A stretch of DNA of 64,000 nucleotides, taken from Cornus controversa (taxonomy: Eukaryota > Streptophyta > Magnoliopsida > Cornales > Cornaceae). A program made the translations under genes and the position numbers. The stretch covers positions 51,498,033-51,562,032 of the forward strand of contig CM048845.1 in assembly GCA_026545225.1 (NCBI GenBank). The letters run 5' to 3'. The notes beneath the pieces were generated by a model. The model ran no database searches and was not told the DNA's origin. It saw only the letters and a list, made by a program, of their open reading frames with translations. Positions 31,308 through 43,041 of the stretch are shown in pieces. Numbering within the stretch: the stretch's first letter is position 1; each line of letters begins with the position of its first letter.

Positions 31308-32692
31308 TGATAAGCGCTGAATGTTATACATTCTCGTGCCTTTACTTGCGTATTTTGATCCCATAGATGCACATCTTGTGTTATTTTTATGTGTTTTCAT
31401 GTTTTTGATGATTTCAGGTTCTAATCCAGAATATGGCTTATTATGACTTTATTAGCATTTCATGAACGCATTCCTAAATTTGAGCATACTTAATTAGATG
31501 TCTACATTGAGGAAAAGTGAAGTGCGTGTCAAGACCAGAGCCAGAAAGATAAAAGGTTAAAGGAATCCAGTCAATTTCGATGCATCTTCACTTCGATGCA
31601 TTGAAATGTCTATTTCGATGCATCTCAAATTCCCGCCACAAGATATTTTCCCCATTTGGCCACTTGTCGAAAATCTTCTAGAAGAAGCCTTGCACGAAAA
31701 TTTTGTGCTATTTTGAGCCTAAAGTCAGATGTATATAGAAGAAGGATGGAATAGATACAAAATTTGAATATTGATATATTAGAGAGCATGTTTTATAATT
31801 CTAGAGAGAGAAAGTGAAGTTCTAGAGAGGGAAAGCTTCAAAGAGGGCTTTGTAAGGCATTGAAGACCATTTTGAGCATGGATTCATCTCTGTCTATAAA
31901 GTGTCTCCATCTCAACATGATCAGCAAATCTTTGTCTATTGTTTGGACAAAACCCTAGCTTTGTAACTATGTTCTAATTGTAGTAAATTGGGATTTTTAT
32001 GTATTTTTGTGTATATGTACTTAGTCTTGAGCCTTATATTCAATATAAGTTTCCAAATTCAGTATGTTTATGTGTTTTTGATTCATCATTCTTTTCTTAG
32101 AATGTTAGATTTCTTCACATGATCTACAAACACCTGTATTTCTACAAGAACTACAAGTGATGGCTTTGTACTAGTTTTTACTTTAACATTTATAGCTAGA
32201 TTTGCATAGTCCATTCTTAGAGATGGTAATTTCACTACACTTAGTTAATTAGGTTTTTTGGTAAGTAGGTAGGTAGGGAGATTACACTTTTCGAAGATGG
32301 ATTATAGTATTTTAAGGTGTATGTATCTTCTTTAACGTCATTATAGGCCACAAGCTAAATGCGTCATATGGTACACATTTATATTAATTCCCTGATTTAT
32401 TGTGAGTTTTACATGTTATGAGGCTAGTGGTGAAGTCCCGACCCTAGTCATTTATCCTTGTCTCAAACTTCGTCATTTTATTGTCATTTATGTTTTTCAA
32501 GTAGTTTAGACAAACAAACCAAAAATCTGTTTGTAAGTTAAACAAGAAACAAACTTCGATCTTTAGCAAATTATACAAACGTAGTCTTTGTGGGATTGAC
32601 ACCCTCTTCTAGAACCCTATCCTACAAGGATTCGTTCTATTGCGAGTGGTAAAATATAATTTGATTTTCAAACACACAAAAGGACCACATCA
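31308..32692 (+). repeat. 5' LTR of F
   Basis: It starts TGATAAGCGCTGAATG and ends GGACCACATCA, 1385 bases. It resembles the start of the E1 and G LTRs (TGATAAGTGTTCAAT and TGATAGGCGTTGAATG). A TATA-like GTATATAGAAG lies near 31730, and three TTTCGATGCATC units lie at 31575-31632. Confidence 0.85.
31575..31632. repeat. TTTCGATGCATC palindrome cluster in F LTR
   Basis: Three units with the core CGATGCAT (TTTCGATGCATCTTC, TTCGATGCATTGAAATG, TTTCGATGCATCTC) lie within 60 bases, just upstream of the TATA-like box. The layout matches the arrays in E1 but the palindrome is different. Confidence 0.8.
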
Positions 32693-32697
32693 ATTTT

Positions 32698-32714
32698 TGG
32701 CGCCGTTGCCAGGG
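32698..32714 (+). other. Primer-binding site of F
   Basis: TGGCGCCGTTGCCAGGG, Athila/Tat type, lies five bases after the LTR end. Confidence 0.9.
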
Positions 32715-32947
32715 ACTATGGTTTAATTGCTAAAATTAGAGGATTAAGTCTAGTTTAGTTTTTAACTTAACTCATTCTTTAATTTCTTTATTTGTAATTA
32801 ATTTAGTCCTTACTTATTAAGTGCTGCATTTTAGATACACATTACAATCAAGGCTTCGGGACTTAAACTCGGATTCTTTGTGAGTATAGTATCCAATTTC
32901 TTGCACCAATTTGTTTAGAAATTCTATTTTTGTACATAACTTAGATT

Positions 32948-34551
32948 TTGTGTTTTCACACGCAAGGTAGGAGATCGTTATTATTACCTTTATTGCCTTG
33001 TGATCTTGAACTTGAAAGAAATTTTAGACAACATAGTAGCATTCCCAGGGACCCTATATTATTTAGAGAACATAGGAGAGAAAACATGGCTAATAATGAT
33101 AACCCAAATGTCCAACAAAATCATATTTTACTATCCCCACCGGGTGGTTAGGTTCTTAGGAATTTTTATGTTCCATTTACCTATACATCTCTTTCGTGTA
33201 TTCATTTCCCAAATTCGGGGATGAATAACTTCAAAATTAAATCCTCCACTATTAATCTCCTTAATTGTTTTCACAGGCTACCTAACCAAGATCCTTATAA
33301 ACACATAGATGAATTCTCAGAAGTGTGTTCAACTCTACAATTGAATACCCAAGCGGAAGATAACTTAAGGCTTTGTCTCTTTCCCTTCTCACTCAAGGAT
33401 AAAACCAAACAATGGTTCACTTCCTTAGAGCCAAATTTGATTAACTCTTGGGCAGAAATACAATGAGAGTTTCTAAAGAAATACTTTCCAATGGGAAAAA
33501 CTAATGATGTGCGGAGAGCCATCATTGGTTTCTCTAAACGGGATGGAGAAGCTTTTCATGAAACATGAGAAAGAATGAAGGACCTTTTGCGGTCATGTCC
33601 ACACCATGCTATTCTCAAATGGAAATTGGTGCAAGGATTCTACGATGGTTTAGGTGAGCCCCATAAACAAATGATAGATGCTAGTTGTGGGGTACATTTT
33701 TTCTTAAAAGTCCTAATGAATAGTGGATTCTCTTTGAGAACTTGATCGAAAAATTTTCTCATTGTTCTTTCAATAAAAGGAAGAATAAGATAATTGCTCC
33801 TTCTAATGCTCAAACTGAAAGTGTATTCGACTTGTGCAAAGAGCAAGCAACCATTAGAAAAATAGAGGCTTTAGAAAAGAAACTTAACCAAGTCATGTTG
33901 GCCAGGGCTTATTCTTCTTCTGCCTCGAATCCCACTCTTTATCCTACTTAAGATGTGTGTTCATTCTGTGCCAGTCCTTCTCATTATATTAGGGACTGTC
34001 CTCATATGAGTCAACATCCCGAATATAATCAAGAACAATTGAATGCACTCTATTCTAGGCCGAGTCAAAATTCTTATAATCCCGGATGGAGAGATCAAAC
34101 TCAGTTCCAATATGAAAACCAAGGTTAGTACCAAGGACCTCGGGAACCTCAAGGACAACAAGGTCCATCTCAACTCCAAACTAGACCTTATCAATCAAAT
34201 TCAAGTTTCTACTACACTCCCACACAACCACCTCCTCAAGATCCAAGTTTTAAGGACAAAGTTTTGGCAGCCCTAGGCAACATTGAGAGCAATACTCAAA
34301 AATTTAATTCCCACTCTCAATCCATTGCAAAGATAAAATCCCAATTGGGACAACTATCTAATGCATTTCATCGGAGAGAGGGTGGAAGATTACCTAGCCA
34401 AACGGTGAAAAATCCTAAAGGAGTACAAGTAGTTGGTGATGCTTCAATTTCTTTTGAGTTTACTCAAGATCAAGCTAAATCAATTACTACTTTAAGGAGT
34501 GGTAGAATTCTAGAAAATCAAGTTAACAAGAGAAAAGATAAAGAATGTTAG
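32948..34551 (+). pseudogene. gag: Gag region of F
   Basis: Open stretches give the gag start (ELERNFRQHS), the core (LPNQDPYKHIDEFSEVCSTLQL, LKDKTKQWFTSLEPN), a CCHC knuckle near 33958-34005 (CSFCASPSHYIRDC) and the linker with HRREGGRLPSQTVKNPKG and ITTLRSGRI. Each block lines up with the E1 ORF. The frame is interrupted, so it is a fossil. Confidence 0.85.
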
Positions 34552-34689
34552 CACTCGATAAATCCAAAAATCCCTATTCAAAATCCAAATGATTCTTCCA
34601 AAAATCCAAATATTTCAAAGGAAAAAGGAAAGGCAATTAAAGCTAATTTTTCATCTACTCCAAATCAAGAAGTTTCATTAGAACCTCGA

Positions 34690-35340
34690 GTTCTATTTCC
34701 CCAAAGATTAAGGGAACCTTCTCATTTTGGGAGCAAGGAGAGAAACTTCAAGATATGATTGAAATTTTTAAATAAGTAAAAATTAATCTTCCTCTCCTTG
34801 ATGCTATATGGAAAATTCCCTCCTATGCTAAATTTCTTAAGGACTTATGCATGTAAAAACATAAATCTAGGAACTAAGTTCCTAAGAAAATCCATCTAAC
34901 TGAGCAAGTAAGTTCTATAACATAACACCCCTCCAAAATTGAAAGATTCGGGTGCCCTGACAATATCTTGTGTCATTGGTGATCAAGAAGTCAAGAAGGC
35001 CCTCCTTGATTTGGGAGCAAGTGTTAACTTACTTTCTTACTCAGTTTATAAGAAATTAGAACAAGGAGAACTCAAACTAACCACAATTGTGTTGTAACTT
35101 GCCGACCGCTTGGTAAAGCAACCTCGTGGTATAATTGAGGATGTTCTTATTAAAGTGGATAAATTGTATTTTTTGGTGGACTTTTTAGTCCTTGATACCG
35201 AACCTATCCGAGACCCTACTAGGCATATTCTAATCATTCTAGGTCGCCCCTTCTTAGCTACGGCTAATGCTTGCGTTAACTACCATACCAGGGTGATGGA
35301 CATCTCTTTTGAGAATATGACTGTAAGGCTAACTATCAGG
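34690..35340 (+). pseudogene. pol: Protease region of F
   Basis: The plus strand encodes a KVNLPLLDAI-like linker followed by the retropepsin region (LLDLGASVNL near 35005; KQPRGIIEDVLIKVDKLYFLVDFLVLDTEP and ILGRPFLATANACVN to 35300). It matches E1 and G. Sequence beyond 35340 is not Athila. Confidence 0.85.
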
Positions 35341-35464
35341 CTGAACTGTCACGCCTTGGAACCCAGATTGCAAGGACTCCCTCGGACCAACCCAAATCTT
35401 GAGTGTGAACCCGTTCACTTAACCGCATGAACGACCTTAACCTAACTCATTCTATAGTATCAAG

Positions 35465-35478
35465 CTTTGATACTATGT
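35465..35478 (-). other. Primer-binding site remnant left of LTR H
   Basis: The minus strand reads ACATAGTATCAAAGCTTG beside the LTR edge, a drifted TTGGTATCAAAGC site. Confidence 0.6.
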
Positions 35479-35737
35479 TTGTCATGCCCCGATTTCTAAC
35501 TCCCAGGAACCGAGGGTGAACAGTAAAGGTTAAACCCGATTCACGTCTATAAATTGATAAATCTCTAGAACCTAACTTCCTATGCATTTTGAATCTGAGT
35601 TTTAAACTTATTCCATTAGAAAGAGGATCCAAAAATACTCAATTTAAAAAAAAATCACATTCAATTCTGATTCAAAATGAACAAGTAATGTTAAAACGAA
35701 GTTTAGATCGATTTTTGACTTTGCTATGAATAGTAAC

Positions 35738-35995
35738 TTCGATTGTGCGAAATGAGGGTTTTAATTGTGCGAAAATGGTATTTCAATTGTGCAAAAATGT
35801 GTTCAATTGTGCAAAAATTTCACCCTTTCGGGACTCTAGACTTGCATTATTTTGCACGATCAAAATGGGGGTTTCGATTATGCGAAATTGCCCCTGTTTA
35901 GATCCTGAAAACCACAATATTTTGCAACCACTTCGCACAATCAAAATGGGGGTTTCGATCAAGCGAAATGGACATTTCACACAATCGAAGGCCCT
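35738..35995. repeat. CGATTGTGCGAAA-type motif cluster in LTR H
   Basis: About nine copies in both orientations of TTCGATTGTGCGAAA and variants (TTCAATTGTGCAAAA, TTCGATTATGCGAAA, TTCGCACAATCAAAA) lie in ~260 bases. The tag TTTCGGGACTCTAGACTTG at 35826-35844 resembles the one inside the E1/D arrays. Confidence 0.85.
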
Positions 35996-36665
35996 CCACA
36001 GGACCTCCAACAACCTTATACATGTCCATTTTGAGCCCAATTCACATGTTATCATCCTAGAACCTCCCATACATAATCCATAACGTAATTGAAATATGCC
36101 AACATCAATCACATACTCAAAATCATATTCATGATTAAATCATACATCAAAATGATTCATTCTCTTTCACAACAATAATCCATTCATAATGAAAACATCA
36201 TCAAATGAACTAAATGCTACCACGAGCATTACATAAACTAATCCATTGTCTTTTCATACCCAATAAGCTCATAGTACAATGCATACATCAAAGTTACATT
36301 TGTCAAAAATATAATCATAACTTGAAATGAAATCTTATGCCACAAGCCGGCATGGATAGTCACAATATATACAATGTCCAAAAATAGAGCAAGAAGCTAC
36401 GAAAATCCCACATAAACACTCAAGTCCCCTCGGTCATCGATGCCTTATCTGTAAAAAAGAGTTTAGGAAAAACGAGTGAGCACCACGGCGGCTCAGTAGA
36501 GATACCCCAATCCACCTAAGTGCCGACTCAACACAACCTACATGGATGCATGTCACAACATTTCACGTATCATTCAACATACATCATGTTTATTCACAAC
36601 AATGCATATATATATAAGAATGCATTTAACACACATCATGCTTCATGAAAGCAATATTGCACACT

Positions 36666-36687
36666 TGTCTCTCTCTCTCTCTCTCTC
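36666..36687. repeat. (TC)n microsatellite
   Basis: About ten TC units inside LTR H. Confidence 0.9.
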
Positions 36688-36762
36688 AGACTCAACCCGA
36701 TACCCTAACATGATTCTTGACCAACCATGTGACCGAGACATTTCTCACACACTGCAGAATCC

Positions 36763-37012
36763 ATCACCGAGTATTCTCTACTTCGAGGTGAATGGACTAC
36801 TTTGGAATTTGTCACCGAGTATTCTCTACTCCAAGGCGATCGAACCATCACCGAGTATTCATTACTCCAAGGTGATTAAATAATTTCGGAATGCGTCACT
36901 GAGTATTCTCTTCTTCGAGGTGATTAGACCACTTCAGAATTCATCATCGAGTATTCTCTACTCCAAGGAGATCAAACTGGAACATGCCATCACCGAGCAT
37001 TATTGCTCCAAG
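36763..37012. repeat. Minisatellite in LTR H
   Basis: Six degenerate units, each with CACCGAGTATTCTCTACTCC followed by AAGGTGAT or similar, start near 36765, 36812, 36848, 36896, 36945 and 36989. Spacing is 36-49 bases. Confidence 0.85.
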
Positions 37013-37638
37013 TGAACAAGTTATTCCACCACATTTCCCCGTTCTCCTCATAACGACCCTATACATACATTTCGAACACATATGGACCAAGTATTTAAAA
37101 TTCATACTTCACAATGCATAAGCTATTTATAAAAGAACATTGCATGCATTTTATATTCACCATTCCACATATATACTTTCCTATATATGCAAACCCTAGC
37201 ACAAGTATGATATGCTCACAAAATTCACTTAAGCATGTATTTGCCATGTTTCACCAATGCACACCATTTCTATACAAGGATAGCATACATTTTAAATCAC
37301 ATGATAGCATATAACACAATTATGCTCATTTAACACATTTTCACAAAAGTGCACAAAACCTAGCATATAAGTGTACATGGTCATTTCTCTCACTTATTCA
37401 CTCCTTTTACCATGCATATTACCATCTACATACCAATTGAATCTAAGAAATTAAAGAGAGATAGAAACTCACCACATCCCACCCCTCTCTCCATTCTAAA
37501 ACATTCATTATACAACCCTAGCTTTCACCATTTCTCCAGAACCCTAGAATCGACAATTAAATGAGAAGAGAAACCCCTATCTCAAAAATGAAAGCCTTCC
37601 AAACACGTCACTAAAATCCTAGGGATGTCTACCTTGCC

Positions 37639-38208
37639 TGTAGTAACCCTTGTGGATGGGTGTGAGTGGACGGGTGCTAAGACAGACACTGGGCTGAGCT
37701 ACCACACTGACAGGGTACAGGGTGCTCAATCCCACATCGCCTAGGTGTGGAAAAGGGGATGTGCTTATATGTAGTATTATCTTTTCAAATGGTATGAGGC
37801 CTTTTGGGGTAAAACCCAAGAGCAAATCTTTGCAGGCTCAGGCCCAAAGCGGACAATATCATACCATGTGTTGGAGCGGGGTATTACAGATGGTATCAAT
37901 GCCTGAACCCAGCCGAAAGTGTGCCGACGAGGACGTCGGGCCTCGTAGGGGGGTGGATTGTAGTAACCCTTGTGGACCGGTGTGAGTGGGCGGGTGCGAA
38001 GACAGACACTGGGCTGAGCTACCACACTGACAGGGTACAGGGTGCTCAATCCCACATCGCTTGGGTGTGGAAAAGGGGATGTGCTTATATGTAGTATGTT
38101 CTCTTCAAATGGTATGAGGCCTTTTGGGGTAAAACCCAAGAGCAAATCCGTGCGGGCTCAGGCCCAAAGTGGACAATATCATACCATGTGTTGGAGTGGG
38201 GTATTATA
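37639..38208 (+). mobile_element. Complete TRIM (terminal-repeat retrotransposon in miniature)
   Basis: Two 250-base LTRs (37639-37888 and 37959-38208) flank a 70-base internal region holding a tRNA-Met primer site (TGGTATCAATGCCTGAACCC, 37891 on) and a purine tract (TAGGGGGGTGGAT). There is no coding capacity. The LTRs contain TCCCACATCGC and a TATA-like CTTATATGT and differ at about 15 sites by eye, roughly 6%, so the insertion is of moderate age. A clear 5-base target duplication is not seen (TTGCC and GTACC). It must be moved by proteins of another element; its primer site and GGGGTATTACA end resemble the Tekay-like family here. Confidence 0.93.
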
Positions 38209-38785
38209 GTACCCAAACCGTGAAGATGTTTGGTTCAAATGAAAACTCTTGCCATCCCCTATGTATCTCCTTTCTTTGTCGAAACTTGAATCACCACCGA
38301 AGCTAACTGAAATCTAGAGAGAAGGGAGAGAGAAGAAGAGAGAAATTTTAGAGTGAGAAGGAACCATGTGAAATGGCTGGGATCACTCTCAGCCATATAT
38401 TTAAAAGTGCTTTGGGGTGCGAGATGACTATTTCGGCCCCAGGCCACTTAACGTACCTTCCCAGGCTTTGTTTTCGATTTTGAAAACTCTTACGGCCTTG
38501 AAATCACTTCCACTACCCTCTAAACATTTCATCTAATCCATTCTCAAAAATAATTATTTCTAGAAATTTTTTGAATTTTCAGGCCCACTTAAGTCGCATC
38601 TCAAGCCTCGGTTTGACCAAAAAGTTAAAGTTCTCCAAATCTTTCAAAAACTTACCAAAACCCTTAAAACACTTCCCAAACTTGTTCCACACACTCAAAA
38701 CATGTTAAACACCACTCAAAATGCATTTATGAGAATTATGATGTGAGAAATGCAAAACTGACCAAAATTGGTCATGGTCTTTACA

Positions 38786-38798
38786 ACCTCCCCTCTTT
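38786..38798 (-). other. Polypurine tract of H
   Basis: The minus strand reads AAAGAGGGGAGGT directly before the LTR start TGTAAAGACC. Confidence 0.75.
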
Positions 38799-39947
38799 AA
38801 AGGAATTTTGTCCTCGAAATTAGAAACATACCTAAAGTAGTAAATAACTCAGGATACTTTGAATGGATTTCTTGTTCTCACTCCCACGTAGCCTCCTCGA
38901 CTCTATGATGTCTCTAAAAGACTTTAACTAATGGAATCGTTCTGCCCCGAAGCACTTGCTCCCTAGTATCAAAAACTTATACCAGTCTTTCCTCATAGGA
39001 CACATCCTCATCCACCACAAGATCTGTCCAATCTAACATATGTGAAGGATCCGTCTCATATTTTCTCAACATTGAAATGTGGAAAGTATTATGCACACTT
39101 GACAATTGCAGTGGCATTGCCAAGCAGTATGAAACCTCACCCACATGATCCAATATCTCGAATGGACCAATAAATCATGGGGCTAGCTTCCTGTTATGCC
39201 CAAACCCCATCATGGCGAGACTTCAAGAAGACTTGGTCCCTACCTCAAATGTTAAAGGCCTCCGCCTTTTGCCAGCATAGCTTTTCTGATTACTCTGTGC
39301 CGTAAGCAAACGCTGTCGTATGATCTTAATCTTTTCTTTAGTCTCTTTGACTATATTTGGCCCTAAGGCCACAGTCTCATCGACCTCTATCCAACAAATG
39401 GGTGATTTGCAAGGTCTATCATAGAAAGCCTCGAATGGAGCCATCTCAATACTAGCTTAGTAGCTGTTATTGTACACATCTACTAATGGAAGATGATCCT
39501 CCTAACTACCCCAAAAATCAAGTGCACATGCTCTAAGCATATCCTCCAGAATCTGAATGGTACGCTCTGGCTGACCATTGGTTTAAGGATGGAAAGTCAT
39601 ACTGAAATGAAGGTCTGTATCGAGTGCAGCCTGAAAACTCTGCCAAAATCGTGACGTAAATCTCAGATCCCTATCAGACACAATGGAAACTGGTACTCTG
39701 TGCAGTCTTAAAATCTGAACAATATATAACTGACTAAGAGTATCCATATCGTTCGTCACTTGAATCGAAAGAAAGTGAGCCACCTTGGTCAATCTATCCA
39801 CAATGACCCAAACCACGTCATGACTCTTCCTCGTCCTAGGAAACCCCATCACAAAGTCCATACTGTCGTGTTCCCACTTCCACATGGCTACCGGAATGGC
39901 TGTAATAAACCTGCTGATCTCTGATGCTCAGCCTTCACTTGTTGACA
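38799..39947 (-). pseudogene. pol: Integrase region of H
   Basis: Open stretches give WKWEHDSMDFVMGFPRTRKSHDVVWVIVDRLTKVAHFL with the first catalytic Asp, VSDRDLRFTSRFWQSFQ with the second, and the C-terminal part APFEAFYDRPCKSPICW and QKSYAGKRRRPLTF. It is a Tekay-like integrase. The sequence ends abruptly at the CACTA terminus at 39948. Confidence 0.85.
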
Positions 39948-40390
39948 CACTATAACAAATAAGGGTTTCCCCGGCGGTCAAAACCACCGCTCAATATACT
40001 TAAAACTGTCGCTAAAACATTTACCGGTGCATGACTGGCGGTTTAAATAAATCACCGGTAAATACATCGCCGCTAACTTTCACCGGCATTTCTAAATAGA
40101 CCGTCGGGGTTTATTTAATTGCTGGCGGATACAATAGCACATCGGTAATATAAATTTTTACCGACGGTTATAAACGCCAGAGTAAAATTGACATATTGTC
40201 ATTAATGACCATATACAACGGCGGTTTATGACTGCCGATATATATATGTTATATCCGGTGATTATTTAGACTGTCGGTATCTATTCTATGTCGGTGGGTT
40301 TTAACTGCTGGTAATTATTTTAATTACATTAAACCTATGCCGGCAGTGATTTGTGGTCGCCAGTAAATTTTATTTTTATTTTTTTTAAAT
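39948..40390. repeat. CACTA terminus and subterminal repeats
   Basis: The terminal CACTATAAC is followed by some fifteen to twenty short motifs built on ACCGGCGGTTT, CCGACGG and CACCGGTAA in both orientations. These are the usual binding sites for the element-encoded subterminal-repeat-binding protein in EnSpm-type transposons. Confidence 0.9.
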
Positions 40391-41849
40391 ATTGAATATT
40401 TTGCTTGCTTAATGTGCAAATGAGAAGATCATTTTGCTATTCCTGTTCAACTAAATCAAATATAATCTACCATTCACACCACATCTAACAATTATCATAT
40501 TCAAATAAAATATAACAAAGTTGCATTCAAAGTTCAAAAGCATGTCACATTTTTGATAATGTTCCTACTTCAAAATGTCAAGTACTAATAACATGTTCAA
40601 AGGGAAAAACTTAATCTAATGAAGCATCAAAAGAAAATCATTCACATGGAGTAGAGTATCCTAATTTTAAGTAGAAATGGAATGAGGCTACGTAAGAGTC
40701 TTGACAAGTAATCTTCAACTTCGTCTCATGTCTTGCTTCAAATTTTCGTACATTTTAAATAAAAGTCATTAAAAATAAAATAAAAATGCAAACAATTAAC
40801 ATGTATGGTTAGTACCATTTGATAATAAATCTCTAGTGTTGATCACTACTCACTATAGATGAAGTTTCATGACTGAAAATGGAATTTAAGGATCTCCGAG
40901 TGTACTTGAGGAATCTGGAGCCTTCACAATAGAATATATTTATAAATTAATAAAAATTTATAAATTTATTATAGTTAAATATTTAAAAATATAAAATTAA
41001 TAACATTTACCTATATGTTAGAGCTTTAAAGGTTCATATGGCGTAATACCATAGCCATTTGTTGCTGTAAATTGTCATATTTTTCATCATACTCTATTTT
41101 TCATTTTTTCCACCGTCTCCAGCAATTTTGCACGTTCAATATGTGCCTCCTCCTCAACCTGTGATGCCCTCCTCAGCAAATCTACTTTAGTTGGAGATGG
41201 CCCCCAAATGGTAGTTGGTGTAGGTCCTAAACCATACATCCGAACACGTCCCCTTCACTCTTCTCCCCTCACTTGAGTAAAAAAATCATGAGATGTTGAA
41301 ATCTGAGTTAGAAGGTTGACTTGCAGCGACTTCTATTTCTAACTGCATAAATAAAATGCTCAGATCAACCCTAACCTTTTTTAAACGTGATAATGTAAGC
41401 AATCTATGTGCAAAAATAATTGATCCTAATAACTTGTAATGTAATTGTCATTACCTTCAAATGAAAATAAAATGTCCACAAGACAAGCTCATCATTCAAC
41501 ACTGGAATTTGAAACAAATTCAAGTAATGTTCAAAGTCATTAAGACACAAAAATGTATCAACATACACAAAACCCTAGCATTAACTGCCCTTGAACTACA
41601 AAGCAATTGGCCTAGATTTTATTTCCAAGGAATAATTGATAATAACAATCAAGGGCATATAATGGTGAAGGCCCTCTTCTTGTAGTAGTTGCCCTTCAAA
41701 ATCTGGGCATTTCTTGGTCTCTTTGGTTTGTATGAATTATATAGCTAGCATCCCAATTCATCTTTTCTGAAACCAACCTGAAATGAGCTTCATGTTCCCA
41801 CCATCACTTGATATCTATATATATCCAGACTAAAAGTTGATAAAATTTA
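40391..41849 (-). pseudogene. Interior of the CACTA element, 3' part
   Basis: Mostly AT-rich DNA without long frames. On the minus strand, 41060-41170 encodes a Glu/Lys-rich coiled stretch (VEEEAHIERAKLLETVEKMK) of the kind found at the end of plant EnSpm accessory transposase proteins. Near 41670-41800 another short coding-like stretch (WEHEAHFRLVSEK) is visible. These are decayed exons by appearance; exact exon borders cannot be set. Confidence 0.5.
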
Positions 41850-42887
41850 AAGTAAATTTTTTGGTCAAAATTATCCCACGTTGGAGAGTCTGCAGGATGT
41901 CTTAAAATTCCATCATTTACGCGTTCTTCCTCATGCCATCGCATCGATAAAGCTGTCTTATTTGACATGAATAATTGTTGAAGTCTTGGCTTCAGTGGGA
42001 AATACCTTATAACTTTGGCTAGATTTTTTTTTTTTTTGACGAGGATGATGTACTTGTTCTGCCCTCAGAGTGTGTATCAAAAACCTTCCACTTAGACTTA
42101 CCACATTTATGGCATGTTTCATCACTAGTGTGATCCTTCCAGTATAACATATAATCATTGGGACATGCATCAATCTTATTGTACTTGAGACCTAAGTCAC
42201 TAATCATCTTCTTTGTGTCGTGAAATGATTTTGGCAATGTCTCACCATCTGGTAGTGCATCTTTCCGAAATATTAGCAAGTCACTAAATGATTTATCAGT
42301 CCAATGATGCAAAGTTTTCATCAAATATAACTTCACTATAAAAGACAACTTCGTATACTTTTTACACCCAGGATATAAATCTGTTTTTGCATCTTTTAGA
42401 AGCTTATAAAACTTATCTGTCTCTTCATTAGACACTCGATGATACTCATTTTCCCCATCAATCTATTCATGCATTTCATTCTGAACTCCAAAACCCTCAT
42501 ACAAGAGTTCATGCATGTCATCATTTATGCTTGAGTGGCCATGCTGGTGTGAGGTGTCTCCAACATTATGCCTAGAAGATGAAGGTAAATGTTCTCCATG
42601 ATAAATCCAGGTTGTGTAGGTATTGCATATCAAGTCATCAAAAACATCTTCCCTTGTTTTTTTGATACAATTCGCACAATCATTACATGGACAATATATG
42701 CGTCCATCTTGCCCAACTCACTTAAATGTTGTATCTAGAAATTGTCGAACTTCATTCAAGTATGTTGTACTTATCCTATTTGTATAGTAAAAAAGACAAA
42801 AATCGAACTGAATTTATCGTAAATATATAAACCAAAAGAGTACTAAAATTTGAAGTACCTTGGATCTGTAATCCAACTTCTATCCAT
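41850..42887 (-). pseudogene. CACTA TNP2-like transposase, N-terminal half
   Basis: The minus strand starts with MDRSWITDPRYF at 42887, the start of the transposase-associated domain, continues with a CPCNDC zinc-like motif near 42690, then the core N-terminus (LYPGCKKYTKLSFIVKLYLMK, ALPDGETLPKSF, CPNDYMLYWKDH, CHKCGKSKW) at 42019-42435. In another frame it continues as VIRYFPLKPRLQQLFMS and MRWHEEERVNDGILRHPADS at 41850-42030. The order matches plant TNP2 transposases. A break at an A/T run near 42020 and two stops upstream make it a pseudogene, and the catalytic DDE part is absent. Confidence 0.9.
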
Positions 42888-43041
42888 TATGATAGATTAT
42901 GCAACCTAGAGAGAGAAAGAACATATGAAGCTCCAAATTTTGTCATGTATGTTTTTTCCTCTAAAAAAATCTCAAGAATCATTGCAAGAAAAATGGACGA
43001 GAATGCTTGATAGTAGCTACAATATATTATGTGATACAATA

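Larger units (their letters stand above)
31308..35340 (+). mobile_element. Athila-like Ty3 element F (5' part)
   Basis: A 5' LTR (31308-32692), TGGCGCCGTTGCC primer site, gag and protease are in order on the plus strand; beyond the protease the sequence changes to element H. Homology to E1 gag and protease is plain. The coding region has about six to eight breaks, so it is older than E1. Confidence 0.85.
35480..38785 (-). repeat. LTR of H, interrupted by a TRIM
   Basis: It runs from TGTCATGCCCCGATTT to GGTCTTTACA on the plus strand. It holds a cluster of CGATTGTGCGAAA-type units (35738-35995), a (TC)n run (36666-36687), a minisatellite (36763-37012) and a complete TRIM (37639-38208). ORFs in it (35745-36112, 36542-36883, 37114-37314, 38259-38447) have no recognisable domains. 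Confidence 0.75.
35341..39947 (-). mobile_element. Tekay-like Ty3 element H: primer edge, LTR with TRIM, integrase side
   Basis: A single LTR (35480-38785) has a primer-site remnant of a minus-strand element on its left (35341-35479) and a polypurine tract plus integrase sequence of a minus-strand element on its right (38786-39947). This 'internal-LTR-internal' layout is what recombination between LTRs of neighbouring copies leaves. The LTR without its TRIM is ~2.74 kb, like those of copies A/B, though the sequence is a different family. Broken throughout. Confidence 0.75.
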
